Shown: positions 43,121 through 52,272, counted from the first letter of the stretch. The stretch is 64,000 nt of DNA from Halobacterium rubrum (GCF_021729015.1 NZ_JAJQQZ010000001.1:1054001-1118000); one strand, 5' to 3'. The notes: generated by a model from the sequence alone, not told the origin. Made by a program: numbers and translations.

Positions 43121-43591
43121 ATGCGGCTGGTCGAGAAATTCGCCGAGCCGCCTGACCTCCGGGTCGAGCGCCGCGGCGACCGGGTGGCCGTCTCCGTGGA
43201 CGGCGACGAACTGGTCCTCTCGACGGACGACGCCGAACAGCTCCGCGACCAACTGGACGACGCCCTGACCGCCCGCGAGGCGTTCGTGAACACCGTGGGC
43301 GTCCACCGGCCCGACGGCAGCTACGTCGTCGAACGGCGGGGGGCCGACTCCGCCGGCAACCGGAAGGTGTTCGGGAGCTTCGACGCCCTGCGGCGGCTCT
43401 GCCGCCGGCTGCCCCGGGAGTTCACGGCCGAGGACCTCTCGGCGTCCGGGCTGACGGCGGGCCGCCGGCACATGGTGCTGTGGCACCTCGTCGAACACCC
43501 CGGGTTCCCGGTCGAGCTGGCGAGTCGGCAGCCGCTGACCGCCGAGAAGCCCGCGAGTGAGAAGACGGCAACGGGGGTGGACGAGGCGTAG
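43121..43591 (+). CDS. Conserved haloarchaeal protein (DUF7528-like)
   Basis: The 156-residue soluble protein starts MRLVEKFAEPPDLRVERRGD, has a short beta-rich first half and then helical segments around FGSFDALRRLCRRLPREF. It resembles a haloarchaea-only family with no known role. The start codon is in a small hairpin (GCCGCAGCGATGCGGC), which might affect translation. ACTTATGG near 43032-43039 is the nearest TATA-like element. Confidence 0.75.
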   Translation: MRLVEKFAEPPDLRVERRGDRVAVSVDGDELVLSTDDAEQLRDQLDDALTAREAFVNTVGVHRPDGSYVVERRGADSAGNRKVFGSFDALRRLCRRLPREFTAEDLSASGLTAGRRHMVLWHLVEHPGFPVELASRQPLTAEKPASEKTATGVDEA

Positions 43592-43622
43592 CCTTTTGCC
43601 GGGCGCGAGCCACCGTGCGCCC

Positions 43623-44534
43623 ATGACGTTCTCCATCGTCGCGCGGGACCCCGAGACCGACGCGGTCGGCGTCGCCGTCCAGTCGAAGTTCGTGTCTGTC
43701 GGCTCCGTCGTGCCGTTCGCGAGCGCGGACGCCGGCGCCATCGCTACGCAGAGCTTCGCGAACGTCGCCTACGGGCCGGAGGGCCTCGACCTCCTGCGGG
43801 AGGGGCACTCGGCCGAGGAAGTCGTCGAGGAGCTGACCGGCGCCGACGAGGAGGCGCCGCAGCGACAGGTGGGAATCGTCGGGCAAGACGGCTCCGTGGC
43901 GGCGTTCACGGGCGAGGAGTGCTTCGACCACGCCAGCGACCGGCAGGGCGACCACTACACCGTCCAGGGGAACATCCTCGAGAACCGGGAGACGGTCGAC
44001 GCGATGGCCGACACCTTCGAGGCGACCGACGGCGGGCTACCGGAGAAGTTGCTGGCGGCGCTCCAGGCCGGCAACGAGGCGGGCGGCGACCAGCGCGGCG
44101 AGCAGGGCGCGGCGCTGTACGTCGCCAAGCCCGAGGGCGGTTACGACGGCGGGAACGACCGGTGGATCGACGTGCGCGTCGACGACCACGAACATCCTAT
44201 CGACGAACTCGAGCGGGTGTTCCGCATCTACGACATCACGCTGCTCGAACGCGAGGACCCCGAGGAGTACCGCGAACTCTCCGGCGACACCGCCGAATCG
44301 GTGCTGGCGACGCTGTCGGCGCTGGGGTTCTACGACGACGAGCCGTCGGGCGACTTCGGCGAGACCGAACGGGAGGCGCTGGAGGACTTCCGGGGGATGA
44401 ACAACTTCGAGAACCACGACCTCGACGCCCTCGAGGACGCGCTCGCCCGGGGCTGGAGTGACGCCGACGGCGAGGGCGAGGACCGCGTCGTGAACGCCAT
44501 CTGGCACGGCATCTCGCGGCTGGACCGGAAGTAG
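43623..44534 (+). CDS. DUF1028 family Ntn-hydrolase-like protein
   Basis: The 303-residue protein begins MTFSIVARDPETDAVGVAVQS and has ADAGAIATQSFANVAYGPEGL, the signature of DUF1028. The fold is that of N-terminal nucleophile hydrolases. The second domain (about 220-300) is a peptidoglycan-binding-like helical module in other members. Activity is unproven. The short gap after the previous gene (31 bases) suggests co-transcription. Confidence 0.88.
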   Translation: MTFSIVARDPETDAVGVAVQSKFVSVGSVVPFASADAGAIATQSFANVAYGPEGLDLLREGHSAEEVVEELTGADEEAPQRQVGIVGQDGSVAAFTGEECFDHASDRQGDHYTVQGNILENRETVDAMADTFEATDGGLPEKLLAALQAGNEAGGDQRGEQGAALYVAKPEGGYDGGNDRWIDVRVDDHEHPIDELERVFRIYDITLLEREDPEEYRELSGDTAESVLATLSALGFYDDEPSGDFGETEREALEDFRGMNNFENHDLDALEDALARGWSDADGEGEDRVVNAIWHGISRLDRK

Positions 44535-44594
44535 AGACGCCCCGGCGACTCCGCGAGGCGGCGTTTCTTACTGCTGGAGTCGCTACAGTGTACC

Positions 44595-44741
44595 ATGCGC
44601 GATGAGGAGGAGATACGCGAGCAGTACGAGTTCCTCGTGGAGGAACTGGACTCCGAGGACATGAACCACGAGGGCGTCAGGCAGATGTTCACGTACTACC
44701 GACGGGCGCTGGGCTGGGTGCTCGAAGAGGAGCACATGTAG
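44595..44741 (+). CDS. Small acidic protein (48 aa)
   Basis: The frame reads MRDEEEIREQYEFLVEELDS at its start and ends VLEEEHM. It is a single predicted helix pair with charge pattern suited to a coiled coil. A small protein of this kind is found in many haloarchaea. It lies 60 bases after the DUF1028 gene. TACAGTG before the ATG gives no clear promoter. Confidence 0.7.
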   Translation: MRDEEEIREQYEFLVEELDSEDMNHEGVRQMFTYYRRALGWVLEEEHM

Positions 44742-44767
44742 CGGCAGGAGTTTCGTCCGGGGACAGA

Positions 44768-44774
44768 TTTATTA
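44768..44774 (+). promoter_or_regulatory. TATA element before the candidate small RNA
   Basis: TTTATTA at 44768-44774 predicts a transcription start at about 44795-44800, coinciding with the first base of the 10-bp hairpin at 44797. Confidence 0.5.
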
Positions 44775-44796
44775 TCGTACCCCGCCTTGACTCAGG

Positions 44797-44882
44797 TGAC
44801 GCTTCGCTTGGAGGGCCGAAGCGTCAGCGGGGACCAATTCAGGGCGGCTGCGGGGCCGGATTTTCCGGCCTCGCATCCTTTT
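44797..44882 (+). ncRNA. Candidate small non-coding RNA with two hairpins
   Basis: Hairpin 1 pairs TGACGCTTCG (44797-44806) with CGAAGCGTCA (44817-44826), a perfect 10-bp stem. Hairpin 2 (44851-44873) pairs CGGGGCCGG with CCGGCCTCG around a T-rich loop. A T-rich stretch (CCTTTTCC, 44877-44884) follows and could be a terminator. It is not tRNA, SRP RNA or RNase P RNA by visible motifs. Transcription is inferred only. Confidence 0.4.
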
Positions 44883-45074
44883 CCGTTGACTCACGTTCCA
44901 CAGCGGTGGCGCTGCCGCCGCGCGGGCATCGGTAGTGACGGCGAGAACGCAGTGACAACAGTGTCGAGCGGGATTCTGCTTCGAGCGCGCGAAACACGTG
45001 GCGCACCGGAGTCTGGCCGAGAGAACGCGCAGTTTCAGCGAGGCAGCGAACGCCCCGTCGCCGCCCGGTGGGCG

Positions 45075-45356
45075 CTACGAGATGTCGAGGCCGGTGGCGT
45101 CGCCGGCTTCGGCGTCGCTCTCGTCCCACTCGAGTTCGAACTCGACGCTGTGTTCGTCGGGCCCGCTGCCGGTCTCGCGTTCGGCCTTCACTTCGAAGGT
45201 GACCGACTCGGGCGGGTCGAGCGTGAGCGAGTCGCCGCCGGCTGACAGCGTGAGGGCGCCGCCGCCGTCCAGTTTGTCGGCGACGGTCCGGAGGTAGCTG
45301 GCGACCTCGCTGCGTGACTGCGTGAGCTCCGTCTCGAAGAGCACTTCTTCGGGCAT
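45075..45356 (-). CDS. Amphi-Trp domain protein
   Basis: The 93-residue protein starts MPEEVLFETELTQSRSEVAS and matches the small amphi-Trp domain family: VASYLRTVADKLDGGG, then a beta hairpin rich in Glu and VEFELEWDE with the family Trp. The domain is widespread in archaea and bacteria with unknown role, possibly peptide binding. A reverse-strand TATA box (CTTATACTG, about 45379-45387) is at leaderless distance from the ATG. Confidence 0.88.
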   Translation of the reverse strand: MPEEVLFETELTQSRSEVASYLRTVADKLDGGGALTLSAGGDSLTLDPPESVTFEVKAERETGSGPDEHSVEFELEWDESDAEAGDATGLDIS

Positions 45357-45389
45357 ACTCAGCTGTACGCTCGCCGACAGTATAAGCCT

Positions 45390-45434
45390 GCGCCCCCGAC
45401 ATATCAATTCAGTAGAATGGTGTGACGGGGGCGC
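45390..45434. promoter_or_regulatory. Inverted repeat between divergent amphi-Trp and padR genes
   Basis: GCGCCCCCG (45390-45398) and CGGGGGCGC (45426-45434) form a 9+9 inverted repeat separated by an A+T-rich 27 bases. It lies just upstream of the amphi-Trp TATA box. It may be a shared control site, though structure in G+C-rich DNA can arise by chance. Confidence 0.3.
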
Positions 45435-45500
45435 TGTGTCTGCGAACGTGCCACCACACTTATGCGCTGAGCGACGAAACTAGTACCGAGTACGAGACAT

Positions 45501-45797
45501 ATGCACGACCTGACAGGGTTCCAGCGAGACCTCCTGTACGTCGTCGCGGGCCTCGACGAACCCCACGGCCTCGCAGTCAAGGAGGAACTCGAGGACTACT
45601 ACGAGTCCGAGATCCACCACGGCCGCCTCTACCCGAATCTGGACACGCTCGTCGACAAAGGCCTCATCGACAAGGGCGAACTCGACCAGCGCACGAACTA
45701 CTACACGCTCACCCGACGGGGCACCCGCGAACTGGAGGCGCGCCGCGAGTGGGAGGCCCAGTACGTCGACCCGTCGCCGTCGTCTTCGTCCTCGTAG
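45501..45797 (+). CDS. PadR family transcriptional regulator
   Basis: The 98-residue protein is a PadR winged helix: LTGFQRDLLYVVAGLDEPHG, LAVKEELEDYYESEIHHG, RLYPNLDTLVDKGLI, and a final LTRRGTRELEARREW. The C-terminal dimer helix is short, and the tail is Ser-rich. PadR proteins commonly control membrane stress or transport genes. The next gene starts one base after its stop codon and encodes a membrane protein, a plausible operon. Confidence 0.92.
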   Translation: MHDLTGFQRDLLYVVAGLDEPHGLAVKEELEDYYESEIHHGRLYPNLDTLVDKGLIDKGELDQRTNYYTLTRRGTRELEARREWEAQYVDPSPSSSSS

Positions 45798-45798
45798 G

Positions 45799-46065
45799 AT
45801 GGTCTCCTCGCGGCTCGCGACCGCCGCCGTCGGGGTCGTCGTCAGTCTCGCGGTGAGCATCGTCCTCTGGCAGGTCTTCGACGTCGCGCTCTTCCTCCTG
45901 GCCGTGCCGTTCGTTCCGTTCCTCTTCCGGCGCGCTGGCGGCGACAGTGAGGACGCCGCCAGCCGGCGCCCCACCGAGCGGACGTGCCCCGAGTGCGGAT
46001 TCAGCACCCGGAACCCCGAGTTCGCGCACTGTCCGCGGGACGGCACCGAACTCGAGCCCCACTAG
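45799..46065 (+). CDS. Membrane protein with C-terminal zinc ribbon (88 aa)
   Basis: Two hydrophobic helices at about 5-25 and 28-45 are followed by a zinc-ribbon-like tail CPECGFSTRNPEFAHCPRDG. It starts one base after the padR stop, so it is probably translated from the same message. Its stop codon shares CTAG with the stop of the opposed AI-2E transporter gene. Confidence 0.82.
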   Translation: MVSSRLATAAVGVVVSLAVSIVLWQVFDVALFLLAVPFVPFLFRRAGGDSEDAASRRPTERTCPECGFSTRNPEFAHCPRDGTELEPH

Positions 46066-47306
46066 GCGCCGTCGGGCTCCGTCGAGGTGTCTGTGGAGTC
46101 GTCCGGGGACGTCCCCTGTCCCGTGTCCGTGTCCCCGTCCTCCGGTGTGGTGGCTTCCGCCAGTGCCGTGTCGGATTCGGGGGCTTCGCCCGCCGGCGGC
46201 TCGCCGGCGGCCGGTTCGGTCGGCTCGCCGTTCGGCACCGGCTCGATGGTCACGCCGGCGACCAGCTCGGGTAACACGAGACGCCCAAAGTGCACGACCA
46301 GCACGAGCACCATCGGTCCGAGGAAGATGCCGTACCAGCCCCAGATGAGCGGGCCGAAGACGTACGCCAGCATCACCAGCCCGAGGTGGAGGTCCCGCCC
46401 GGAGACGTACGGCCGCACGACGAGGTCGGGGATGAAGTCGACGACGACGGCCGCGACGGCGCCGAACAGCACGACGAACCAGTAGCCCGTGCCCGCCTGG
46501 AACGCGGCGACCGCCAGCCACGCGAGCAGCGGAATCCAGACGAGCTTGATGCCGATGACGGGGACGAGGCTCGCGGCCCCCGTCAGCAGCCCAAGCAGTG
46601 TCGCGTAGGGGAGGCCGACGCCGCCCGGCGAGACGACGTCGAGGGCGTTGAACGCGAGCGCGGCCACCACGCCGGTGATGAACGCGAACAAGATGTTCCC
46701 GAAGAAGATGTTCGAGAAGTCGCGGTCGATGGCGTCCGTGTACGCGTGCAGGACGCCGTCCTCGTCCGCGAACCGCCGGTGGAACCAGTTCGCGAGCCGG
46801 TGGCCGTCCCGAAGCAGGTAGAACGCGATGACGATCATCGCGAACAAGTGGACGAACGCCGTGCCGAGGAAGCCCACGTACTGGCCGGCGTTCTCGGCGA
46901 CGGTGCCGATGGCCGACTGGACGGACGGCTGGTCGAGCAGCGACTGCGGGTCCTCGACGGCCTGCGAGACGTCCAGGTACGGCGAGATCAGGGACTCCAG
47001 TTGCCCGAGCTCGGCGCCCTGGGAGTCGAGGATGGTGTTCAGCTCCTGCAGGCCGACCGCCGTCGTGTACGCCACCAGCAGGATGGCCGGCAGCGCGAGG
47101 ATGAGCAGCGACACCAGTGCGGCGACGGTCGGCGGTCCGAGGCGGTCTTTCAGCCGCCGGTAGACCGGGCGAGTGGCGTAGTAGAGGAAGAACCCGATCA
47201 CGAACGTGCCGGCGAACGTGTAGACGACGTACGCCAGCACGGCGGCGAGCACGCCGGCGACTACCCACCAGGTGGCGCGCCCGCGGTCGACGTCGAGGGA
47301 AGTCAT
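46062..47306 (-). CDS. AI-2E family transporter (PerM/TqsA group)
   Basis: The 414-residue protein has about eight membrane helices, with family sequence such as FFLYYATRPVYRRL near the start and LPYATLLGLLTGAASLVPVIG later. The tail from 355 is very acidic and Thr-rich, as expected outside or in the cytoplasm of a halophile. Family members export diverse small molecules or ions; AI-2 export is unlikely in archaea. A TATA-like GTATTTTTG at 47332-47340 is about 29 bases from the ATG at 47306, so this start is preferred. Confidence 0.92.
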   Translation of the reverse strand: MTSLDVDRGRATWWVVAGVLAAVLAYVVYTFAGTFVIGFFLYYATRPVYRRLKDRLGPPTVAALVSLLILALPAILLVAYTTAVGLQELNTILDSQGAELGQLESLISPYLDVSQAVEDPQSLLDQPSVQSAIGTVAENAGQYVGFLGTAFVHLFAMIVIAFYLLRDGHRLANWFHRRFADEDGVLHAYTDAIDRDFSNIFFGNILFAFITGVVAALAFNALDVVSPGGVGLPYATLLGLLTGAASLVPVIGIKLVWIPLLAWLAVAAFQAGTGYWFVVLFGAVAAVVVDFIPDLVVRPYVSGRDLHLGLVMLAYVFGPLIWGWYGIFLGPMVLVLVVHFGRLVLPELVAGVTIEPVPNGEPTEPAAGEPPAGEAPESDTALAEATTPEDGDTDTGQGTSPDDSTDTSTEPDGA

Positions 47307-47489
47307 CAGTTCTACGAGGTGGCCGGGCACGCAAAAATACTTGCTCGCCTGACTCCCGGTAGGCGGCGGCTACCGGAACCGCGACGGCCGGTCGACCGGG
47401 GAGAGCAACCGAGTCACCGGCGGCACAGACGCCGGTAGTCTCCCTCGCGCGCCAGTTGGGCGTGTCAGGGGTCGTAGCCCGCCCCAGCG

Positions 47490-47509
47490 TTTATATTTAT
47501 CACTATATA
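47490..47509 (+). promoter_or_regulatory. Tandem TATA elements before the MgtC-like gene
   Basis: TTTATATTTAT (47490-47500) and CTATATA (47503-47509) lie directly before GTG 47520. The first has the spacing for leaderless initiation. The 214-base interval on its left holds only the AI-2E promoter and a 7-bp hairpin CCGGTAG/CTACCGG. Confidence 0.6.
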
Positions 47510-47519
47510 CGTCTCAGTA

Positions 47520-48824
47520 GTGAGCCCGCCAGTCGAGACGCTGGCCGCCGCGCCCCTCGACAGCCAGGTCGTGCGCATCGCCGTCGCCGTCGCGCTCGGC
47601 CTGTTCCTCGGACTGGAGCGCGAGTGGTCACAGAAAGCCGCCGGTATCCGGACGTTCGCGCTCGTGAGCGTGCTCGGCACCATCTTCACGATGGTAGACA
47701 CCGAGCGCTGCGCGGAGGCAGCGGGAGCCTGCTCGCCGTTCCTCTCCGGGATGGGCGCCCTGTTCGTCATCGTACTCGCCGGCGTCCTGATGCTGTCGGG
47801 GATGCGCGAGGAGGACGGCAGCCTCCACCTCACCACCGCCGTGAGCATGCTCGTCGCCTACGGAATCGGCGTGCTCGTCGCGCTCGACGCCGTGCTGCCC
47901 GCGACGGTGGTCGCCGTCACGAGTTCGATTCTGCTGGTGTTCAAGCGCGAACTCCACGGCTTCGCGTGGGGGCTGTCCCGAGAGGAACTCCGGTCGACGA
48001 CGGAGTTCGCCATCCTCGCGTTCGTCGTCTACCCGATTCTGCCCGCGGGCTCGGTGACCGCCGGGTCGGGCGCGTGGGCGGTCGAGATCGAACCCCGCGT
48101 GGTGTGGTCGATGGTCGTGTTCGTCGCCGCCATCGGCATCGTGAACTACGTCGTGGTGCAGGCGTACGGCGGCCGCGGGATCGCCGTCACCGGCTTCTTC
48201 GGCGGGCTGGCGTCGTCGACAGCAGTCGTCGGAACGATGCTCGACCACGTCGACGAGCACTCCGACGCCACCCGGTACGCGGTCGCCGGCGTCCTGCTGG
48301 CCAACGCCGCGATGGCGCTCCGGAACCTCCTCATCGTCGTGGTGTTCACGCTGTCGGCGGGCGTGCTCCTCGAGGGGACCGTGCCACTCCTGACCATCGT
48401 CGTGGGTAGCGTCCTGGTGGCCGGCCTAACGGCGGACTGGTCACAGGAGGTCGAAATGGACCTCGAGAGCCCGTTCTCGATGCGGAACGCACTGGGGTTC
48501 GGGGTGATGTTCCTCGTGGTGGTCGTCGCGGGCGGTCTGGCGGAGACCCAGTTCGGGTCGACGGGCCTGTTCGTCACGGCAGTCGTCTCCGGGCTCGTGT
48601 CGAGCGCGGGCGCGACCACGTCGGCGGTCGTGCTCTACCGCGCGGGCGCCATCTCCTCGGATTCGGCGACCATCGCCGTCCTGCTGGCGACCGCCAGCTC
48701 CATCGGCGTGAAGGTCGCGCTGTCGACCACGAGCCCGAACCGGGGGTTCTCGACTCGCGTCGCGGGCTACAGCGCCGGACTCCTCGCCGCAGGCGGCGCC
48801 ATCGCCCTCGTCGTCGCTGCGTAA
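47520..48824 (+). CDS. MgtC/SapB family membrane protein with DUF4010 domain
   Basis: The 434-residue protein has about twelve hydrophobic segments. The N-terminal third matches MgtC/SapB: LGLFLGLEREWSQKAAGIRT, then FALVSVLGTIFTM. The remainder matches DUF4010 (VVQAYGGRGIAVTGFFGGL, ASSTAVVGTM). The role is unknown; magnesium or membrane-potential functions have been proposed. GTG 47520 is selected because the A+T-rich promoter is right upstream. Confidence 0.9.
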   Translation: MSPPVETLAAAPLDSQVVRIAVAVALGLFLGLEREWSQKAAGIRTFALVSVLGTIFTMVDTERCAEAAGACSPFLSGMGALFVIVLAGVLMLSGMREEDGSLHLTTAVSMLVAYGIGVLVALDAVLPATVVAVTSSILLVFKRELHGFAWGLSREELRSTTEFAILAFVVYPILPAGSVTAGSGAWAVEIEPRVVWSMVVFVAAIGIVNYVVVQAYGGRGIAVTGFFGGLASSTAVVGTMLDHVDEHSDATRYAVAGVLLANAAMALRNLLIVVVFTLSAGVLLEGTVPLLTIVVGSVLVAGLTADWSQEVEMDLESPFSMRNALGFGVMFLVVVVAGGLAETQFGSTGLFVTAVVSGLVSSAGATTSAVVLYRAGAISSDSATIAVLLATASSIGVKVALSTTSPNRGFSTRVAGYSAGLLAAGGAIALVVAA

Positions 48825-48849
48825 CGTTTGCCACTACCGGAACGAACGC

Positions 48850-48858
48850 CTTTTACTG
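48850..48858 (+). promoter_or_regulatory. TATA element of the class III aminotransferase
   Basis: CTTTTACTG is centred about 26 bases before ATG 48880 and supports this start over ATG 48865, which would be too close. Confidence 0.45.
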
Positions 48859-48879
48859 GGGCCGGTGCCAACGGTGGGC

Positions 48880-50256
48880 ATGGACCGAGAAACCGCCGAG
48901 CCGAGCGTCCGGAGTATGCCGGGCGAGAAGGCCGAGCAGTGGGTGAACTACCACCACGAGCACGCGGCGCCCTCCACGTACGTCTACGAGTTCGTCTGGG
49001 ACATCACCGAGGACGCCGCCGGCCCGTTCTGTACGGACGTCGACGGCAACGTCCTGATGGACTTCACCAGCCACGTCGCCGCGGCGCCGTTCGGCTACAA
49101 CAACCCGAAGATCATGGACCGCCTCGAGGAGTTCGACCTCGTCGACCCCTCGAAGATCGCGGGCCAGGACTTCTACGCGAGCGGCGGCGGCAGCCCCGAG
49201 GACCCCGAGACGCCGACCTCCACGCAGCTGCTGGACCGCCTGACCGACCTCACCGAGCACTACGACCTCGACACCGTCTTCCTCTCGAACACGGGCGCGG
49301 AAGCCGTCGAGAACGCCATCAAGATCTGTTACGCGAACCGTGGCCACCGCGCGTTCACGTTCGACGGCGCGTTCCACGGTCGGACGCTCGGTGCGCTCTC
49401 CTTGAACCGCTCGAAGACCGCGCACCGGAAGGGCTACCCCGAGATCGGGGGCGTCGTCTCCGCGCCGTACTGCTCCTGCGAGGGCGAGTGTACGTGTGGC
49501 TGGAAGACCAACGGCCCCGCGGGGAACGTCGTCGCGGACAAGCTCCACCCGAAGCGCGGCGTCGTCGACCCCGAGGAGGTCGCCTACCTCATCATGGAGC
49601 CCCAGCAGGGCGAGGGCGGCTACCGCGTCCCGAACGAGGACTTCATCGCGGACATCGTGGACATCCAGCAGACGTACGACATCCCCGTCATCAGCGACGA
49701 GATTCAGGCGGGTCTCGGCCGCACGGGCGAGCTCTGGGGTGTCGACCACACCGACCTCGACCCGGACGTCATCACGTCCGCGAAGGGCCTCCGCGTCGGC
49801 GCCACTGTCGCCAACGAGGAGCTCTTCCCGAGCGAGACCGGCCGACTGTCCTCGACGTGGGGCGCCGGCGACATCGTCGCCGCCGCGCAGGGCGTCGCCA
49901 CCATCGACGCCATCACGAGCGACGGCGTCCTCGACAACGTCACCGCGCGCGGCCGGCAGGCAAAAGACGTCCTGCACGACGCCGACCCCGACTTCGTCGA
50001 GGACGTGCGCGGCCGCGGCCTGATGCTCGCCGTCGAGTTCGACACGAAGGAGCGACGCGAGGCCGTCGTCCACGCGTGCCTCGAGCGCGGCCTGCTCGTG
50101 CTCGGCTGCGGCCACAAGACGCTGCGGCTGCTGCCGCCGCTGGACGTCACGGAGCGAGAGATCGACCTCGCGCTCGACATCTTCCTCGACGCCATCGACG
50201 ACCCCGAAGTCCGCCACGTCGGCGCCTCGAAGGTCGACGGCGAGAGCGCGGTCTGA
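48880..50256 (+). CDS. Class III PLP-dependent aminotransferase
   Basis: The 458-residue enzyme has the class III order: FLSNTGAEAVENAIKI, the FDGAFHGRTLGALSL segment, ISDEIQAGLGRTGEL with the PLP-binding Asp, and K302 in TSAKGLRVGA as the Schiff base lysine. An insertion with several Cys (APYCSCEGECTCGW, near 195-208) may bind a metal. Similar haloarchaeal enzymes are annotated as aspartate/4-aminobutyrate/ornithine aminotransferase or amino-acid racemase, so the specific substrate is open. Confidence 0.9.
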   Translation: MDRETAEPSVRSMPGEKAEQWVNYHHEHAAPSTYVYEFVWDITEDAAGPFCTDVDGNVLMDFTSHVAAAPFGYNNPKIMDRLEEFDLVDPSKIAGQDFYASGGGSPEDPETPTSTQLLDRLTDLTEHYDLDTVFLSNTGAEAVENAIKICYANRGHRAFTFDGAFHGRTLGALSLNRSKTAHRKGYPEIGGVVSAPYCSCEGECTCGWKTNGPAGNVVADKLHPKRGVVDPEEVAYLIMEPQQGEGGYRVPNEDFIADIVDIQQTYDIPVISDEIQAGLGRTGELWGVDHTDLDPDVITSAKGLRVGATVANEELFPSETGRLSSTWGAGDIVAAAQGVATIDAITSDGVLDNVTARGRQAKDVLHDADPDFVEDVRGRGLMLAVEFDTKERREAVVHACLERGLLVLGCGHKTLRLLPPLDVTEREIDLALDIFLDAIDDPEVRHVGASKVDGESAV

Positions 50257-50301
50257 CCACGAAATCGCCGCCGGCTCCCGAAAACAGGACGTAACCGTCG
50301 C

Positions 50302-52272
50302 TTATTCTGGTCGGCCGCCGTCCTGGCGGGCCGGCTGCGCGGGTGCCTCGTCAACGTGGTCGCCGGTGGCGCTGCTCACGTCGAAATCCGTCAGCAGCGA
50401 CTGCAGGCGCTCGGCCTGCTCGCTCAGCGACTCGACGTTGTCGCTGACCTCGGCGGTGGACGCCGCCTGCTGTTCGGCGGCAGCAGACGCGCTCTGGGCG
50501 TCGCCGGCGGTCGCCTTGCTGATGTCGGCGACCTCCTCGACCATCGACACCGCCTCCTCCGTGCTCGCGGCCTGGTCGTCGGTCGTGTCGCTGATCTCCT
50601 GGACGCCGGTGTCGGTCGCCTCGGCGTTCTCCGCGACCTGCGCGAACGCGTCGACGACCTCGTCGACGGCCTCGATGGCGTCCCGGACGTTCCGGTCGGC
50701 CGTGCGCGCCTCCTCGACGGTCGCCGCGGTCTGGTCCTCGATGTCCGCGACGAGTTCGCCGATGTCGGCTGCCGACGCCTTCGTCTCGTCCGCGAGGTCT
50801 TTGACCTCGTCGGCGACCACCGCGAAGCCGTCGCCGCTCTCGTCGGCGCGTGCCGCCTCGATGTTCGCGTTCAGCGCCAGCATGTTCGTCTGCTCGGCGA
50901 TGTCGCGGATGAGGTCCACGATCTCCTCGATCTCCGCGATCTGGTCGTCGAGCGCCTCGACGTTCTCGACGGTCGACCCGACCGCCGACTGGACCGTTCG
51001 CGAGTCCTCGATGGCTCGCTCGGCGGTCGCCTCGCCGTCCCGAGCGATTTCGGCGGTCTCGTGGGAGCGCTCGGCGACCGAGTCGGCGGACGCCGCGACC
51101 TCCTCGACGGCCGCCGACAGGTCCGTCATCTCCTCGGAGACCGCCTCGAGCTTCTCCCGCTGGTCGTTGGCGCCCTGCGCGATCTCCTGGACGGTCTCGC
51201 TGACCTCGCCGCTGGCGGCCTCGACCTCGGTGACGCCCGCCTCGGCGCTCTGGCTCGCCGCCGCGACGTCCTCGGCGAACGCCTGAATCTCCCGCATCGC
51301 CCCCTCGGTCTCCGCGAGCATCTCGTTGAACGACTCGGCGATCTCCGCCATCGCCTCGCTCTCGACGTCCGCGTCGAGCCGGACGCCGAGGTCGCCGTCC
51401 GCCGCCTGCGCCATCGCCTCGCTGTACTCCGCTGCGCGCGCCTCGAGGCGGTCGTTCAGGGCCTCGACCTCGCGCTGCTGGGCTTCGGCCGCCTCTCGCG
51501 CCTCCTCGGCCTCGGCCTTCATGCGCTCGGCCTCGGCCTTCTCGGCCTCGATCTCCTCCTGTTTCGCCTCGAGGTTCTGGACCTGCTCGGCCTTCGCGCG
51601 TGCCTCCTCGAGGCGCTGCTGGGACTGCTCGCGGGACTTCTCCGTAGAGTACCAGTTCGCCATCAGCGCGCCCGCCAGCATGAGCACGAACACGCCGTGG
51701 ATGACCCCCCACACCCAGGGGTTGTTGATGGCGGCGGCGTGGTTGTAGACGCGTTCGGCGTTGATCATCCCGAAGACGCCGTGCGTGAACACGACGTAGC
51801 CGAGCCCGAGCGCGAACGGCAGCCAGTCCTCGTAGACGGCGATGACCGCCATCCCGACGAAAAAGTGGAAGTGCGCCTCGATGAACCCGCCCGAGAACTG
51901 GACGAGCACGACCGACGACGCCAGCACGGCCGTAGACGCCAGCGCTGTCCGAGTGCGCCGAGAGAGCCGCGACACGGCTGCGAGCGCGACGAGGCCGACG
52001 ACGACGCCCAGTTCGACGGCGATGAGCAGCGGCGGCGTCTCCGGCACCGTCGCGCCGGTCACCAGCGACTCGGTGCCGTCGTAGACCCCGAGCGCGAGCA
52101 GGAACGGCACGTGCCCGAGGACGAACAGCAACACGTTGCGGTGGCGGCTGCGCCACGCGTCGTCCGGAATCGTGTCCCCGCTCGGCGTGTACCGCACGAA
52201 CTCCCGGAGCGTCCCCCGCCAGCCGTTCGCTCCGGACGGCGAGCGGCCGTTGCTCGTCTGATTGGCTCCCAT
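50302..52272 (-). CDS. Membrane-bound methyl-accepting chemotaxis transducer
   Basis: The 656-residue protein has six or more membrane helices in the first 230 residues, including [20 protein letters not shown], a multi-helix sensory module seen also in histidine kinases. A long coiled coil of Glu/Ala/Arg follows (230-310), then a HAMP-like segment and a methyl-accepting signalling domain with [19 protein letters not shown]. It should signal to CheA/CheW at the membrane. The stimulus is unknown. The start [11 protein letters not shown] at 52272 is preferred to ATG 52335. Confidence 0.92.
   Translation of the reverse strand: MGANQTSNGRSPSGANGWRGTLREFVRYTPSGDTIPDDAWRSRHRNVLLFVLGHVPFLLALGVYDGTESLVTGATVPETPPLLIAVELGVVVGLVALAAVSRLSRRTRTALASTAVLASSVVLVQFSGGFIEAHFHFFVGMAVIAVYEDWLPFALGLGYVVFTHGVFGMINAERVYNHAAAINNPWVWGVIHGVFVLMLAGALMANWYSTEKSREQSQQRLEEARAKAEQVQNLEAKQEEIEAEKAEAERMKAEAEEAREAAEAQQREVEALNDRLEARAAEYSEAMAQAADGDLGVRLDADVESEAMAEIAESFNEMLAETEGAMREIQAFAEDVAAASQSAEAGVTEVEAASGEVSETVQEIAQGANDQREKLEAVSEEMTDLSAAVEEVAASADSVAERSHETAEIARDGEATAERAIEDSRTVQSAVGSTVENVEALDDQIAEIEEIVDLIRDIAEQTNMLALNANIEAARADESGDGFAVVADEVKDLADETKASAADIGELVADIEDQTAATVEEARTADRNVRDAIEAVDEVVDAFAQVAENAEATDTGVQEISDTTDDQAASTEEAVSMVEEVADISKATAGDAQSASAAAEQQAASTAEVSDNVESLSEQAERLQSLLTDFDVSSATGDHVDEAPAQPARQDGGRPE

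Larger units (their letters stand above)
44742..45074. other. Gene-free interval with promoter and strong hairpins
   Basis: This 333-base stretch between two opposed genes has no credible protein gene. A frame from a TTG at 44787 exists, but it begins inside a hairpin and has atypical composition. The left part has a TATA box and two hairpins forming the candidate RNA. The rest (44890-45074) shows the short inverted repeat GTGACAACAGTGTCGAG region and otherwise nothing recognisable. Confidence 0.6.

Noticed and set aside
44742-45074. SRP RNA or RNase P RNA
   Set aside because: The expected conserved cores of these RNAs could not be found on either strand.
43030-45074. Provirus or genomic island following the tRNA fragment
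   Set aside because: No integrase, no phage or plasmid gene, and the next genes are conserved chromosomal families with normal base composition.
44787-45245. Frame starting at TTG 44787
   Set aside because: The start sits just before a hairpin, codon use is untypical, and it runs antisense into the amphi-Trp gene. Better explained as non-coding.
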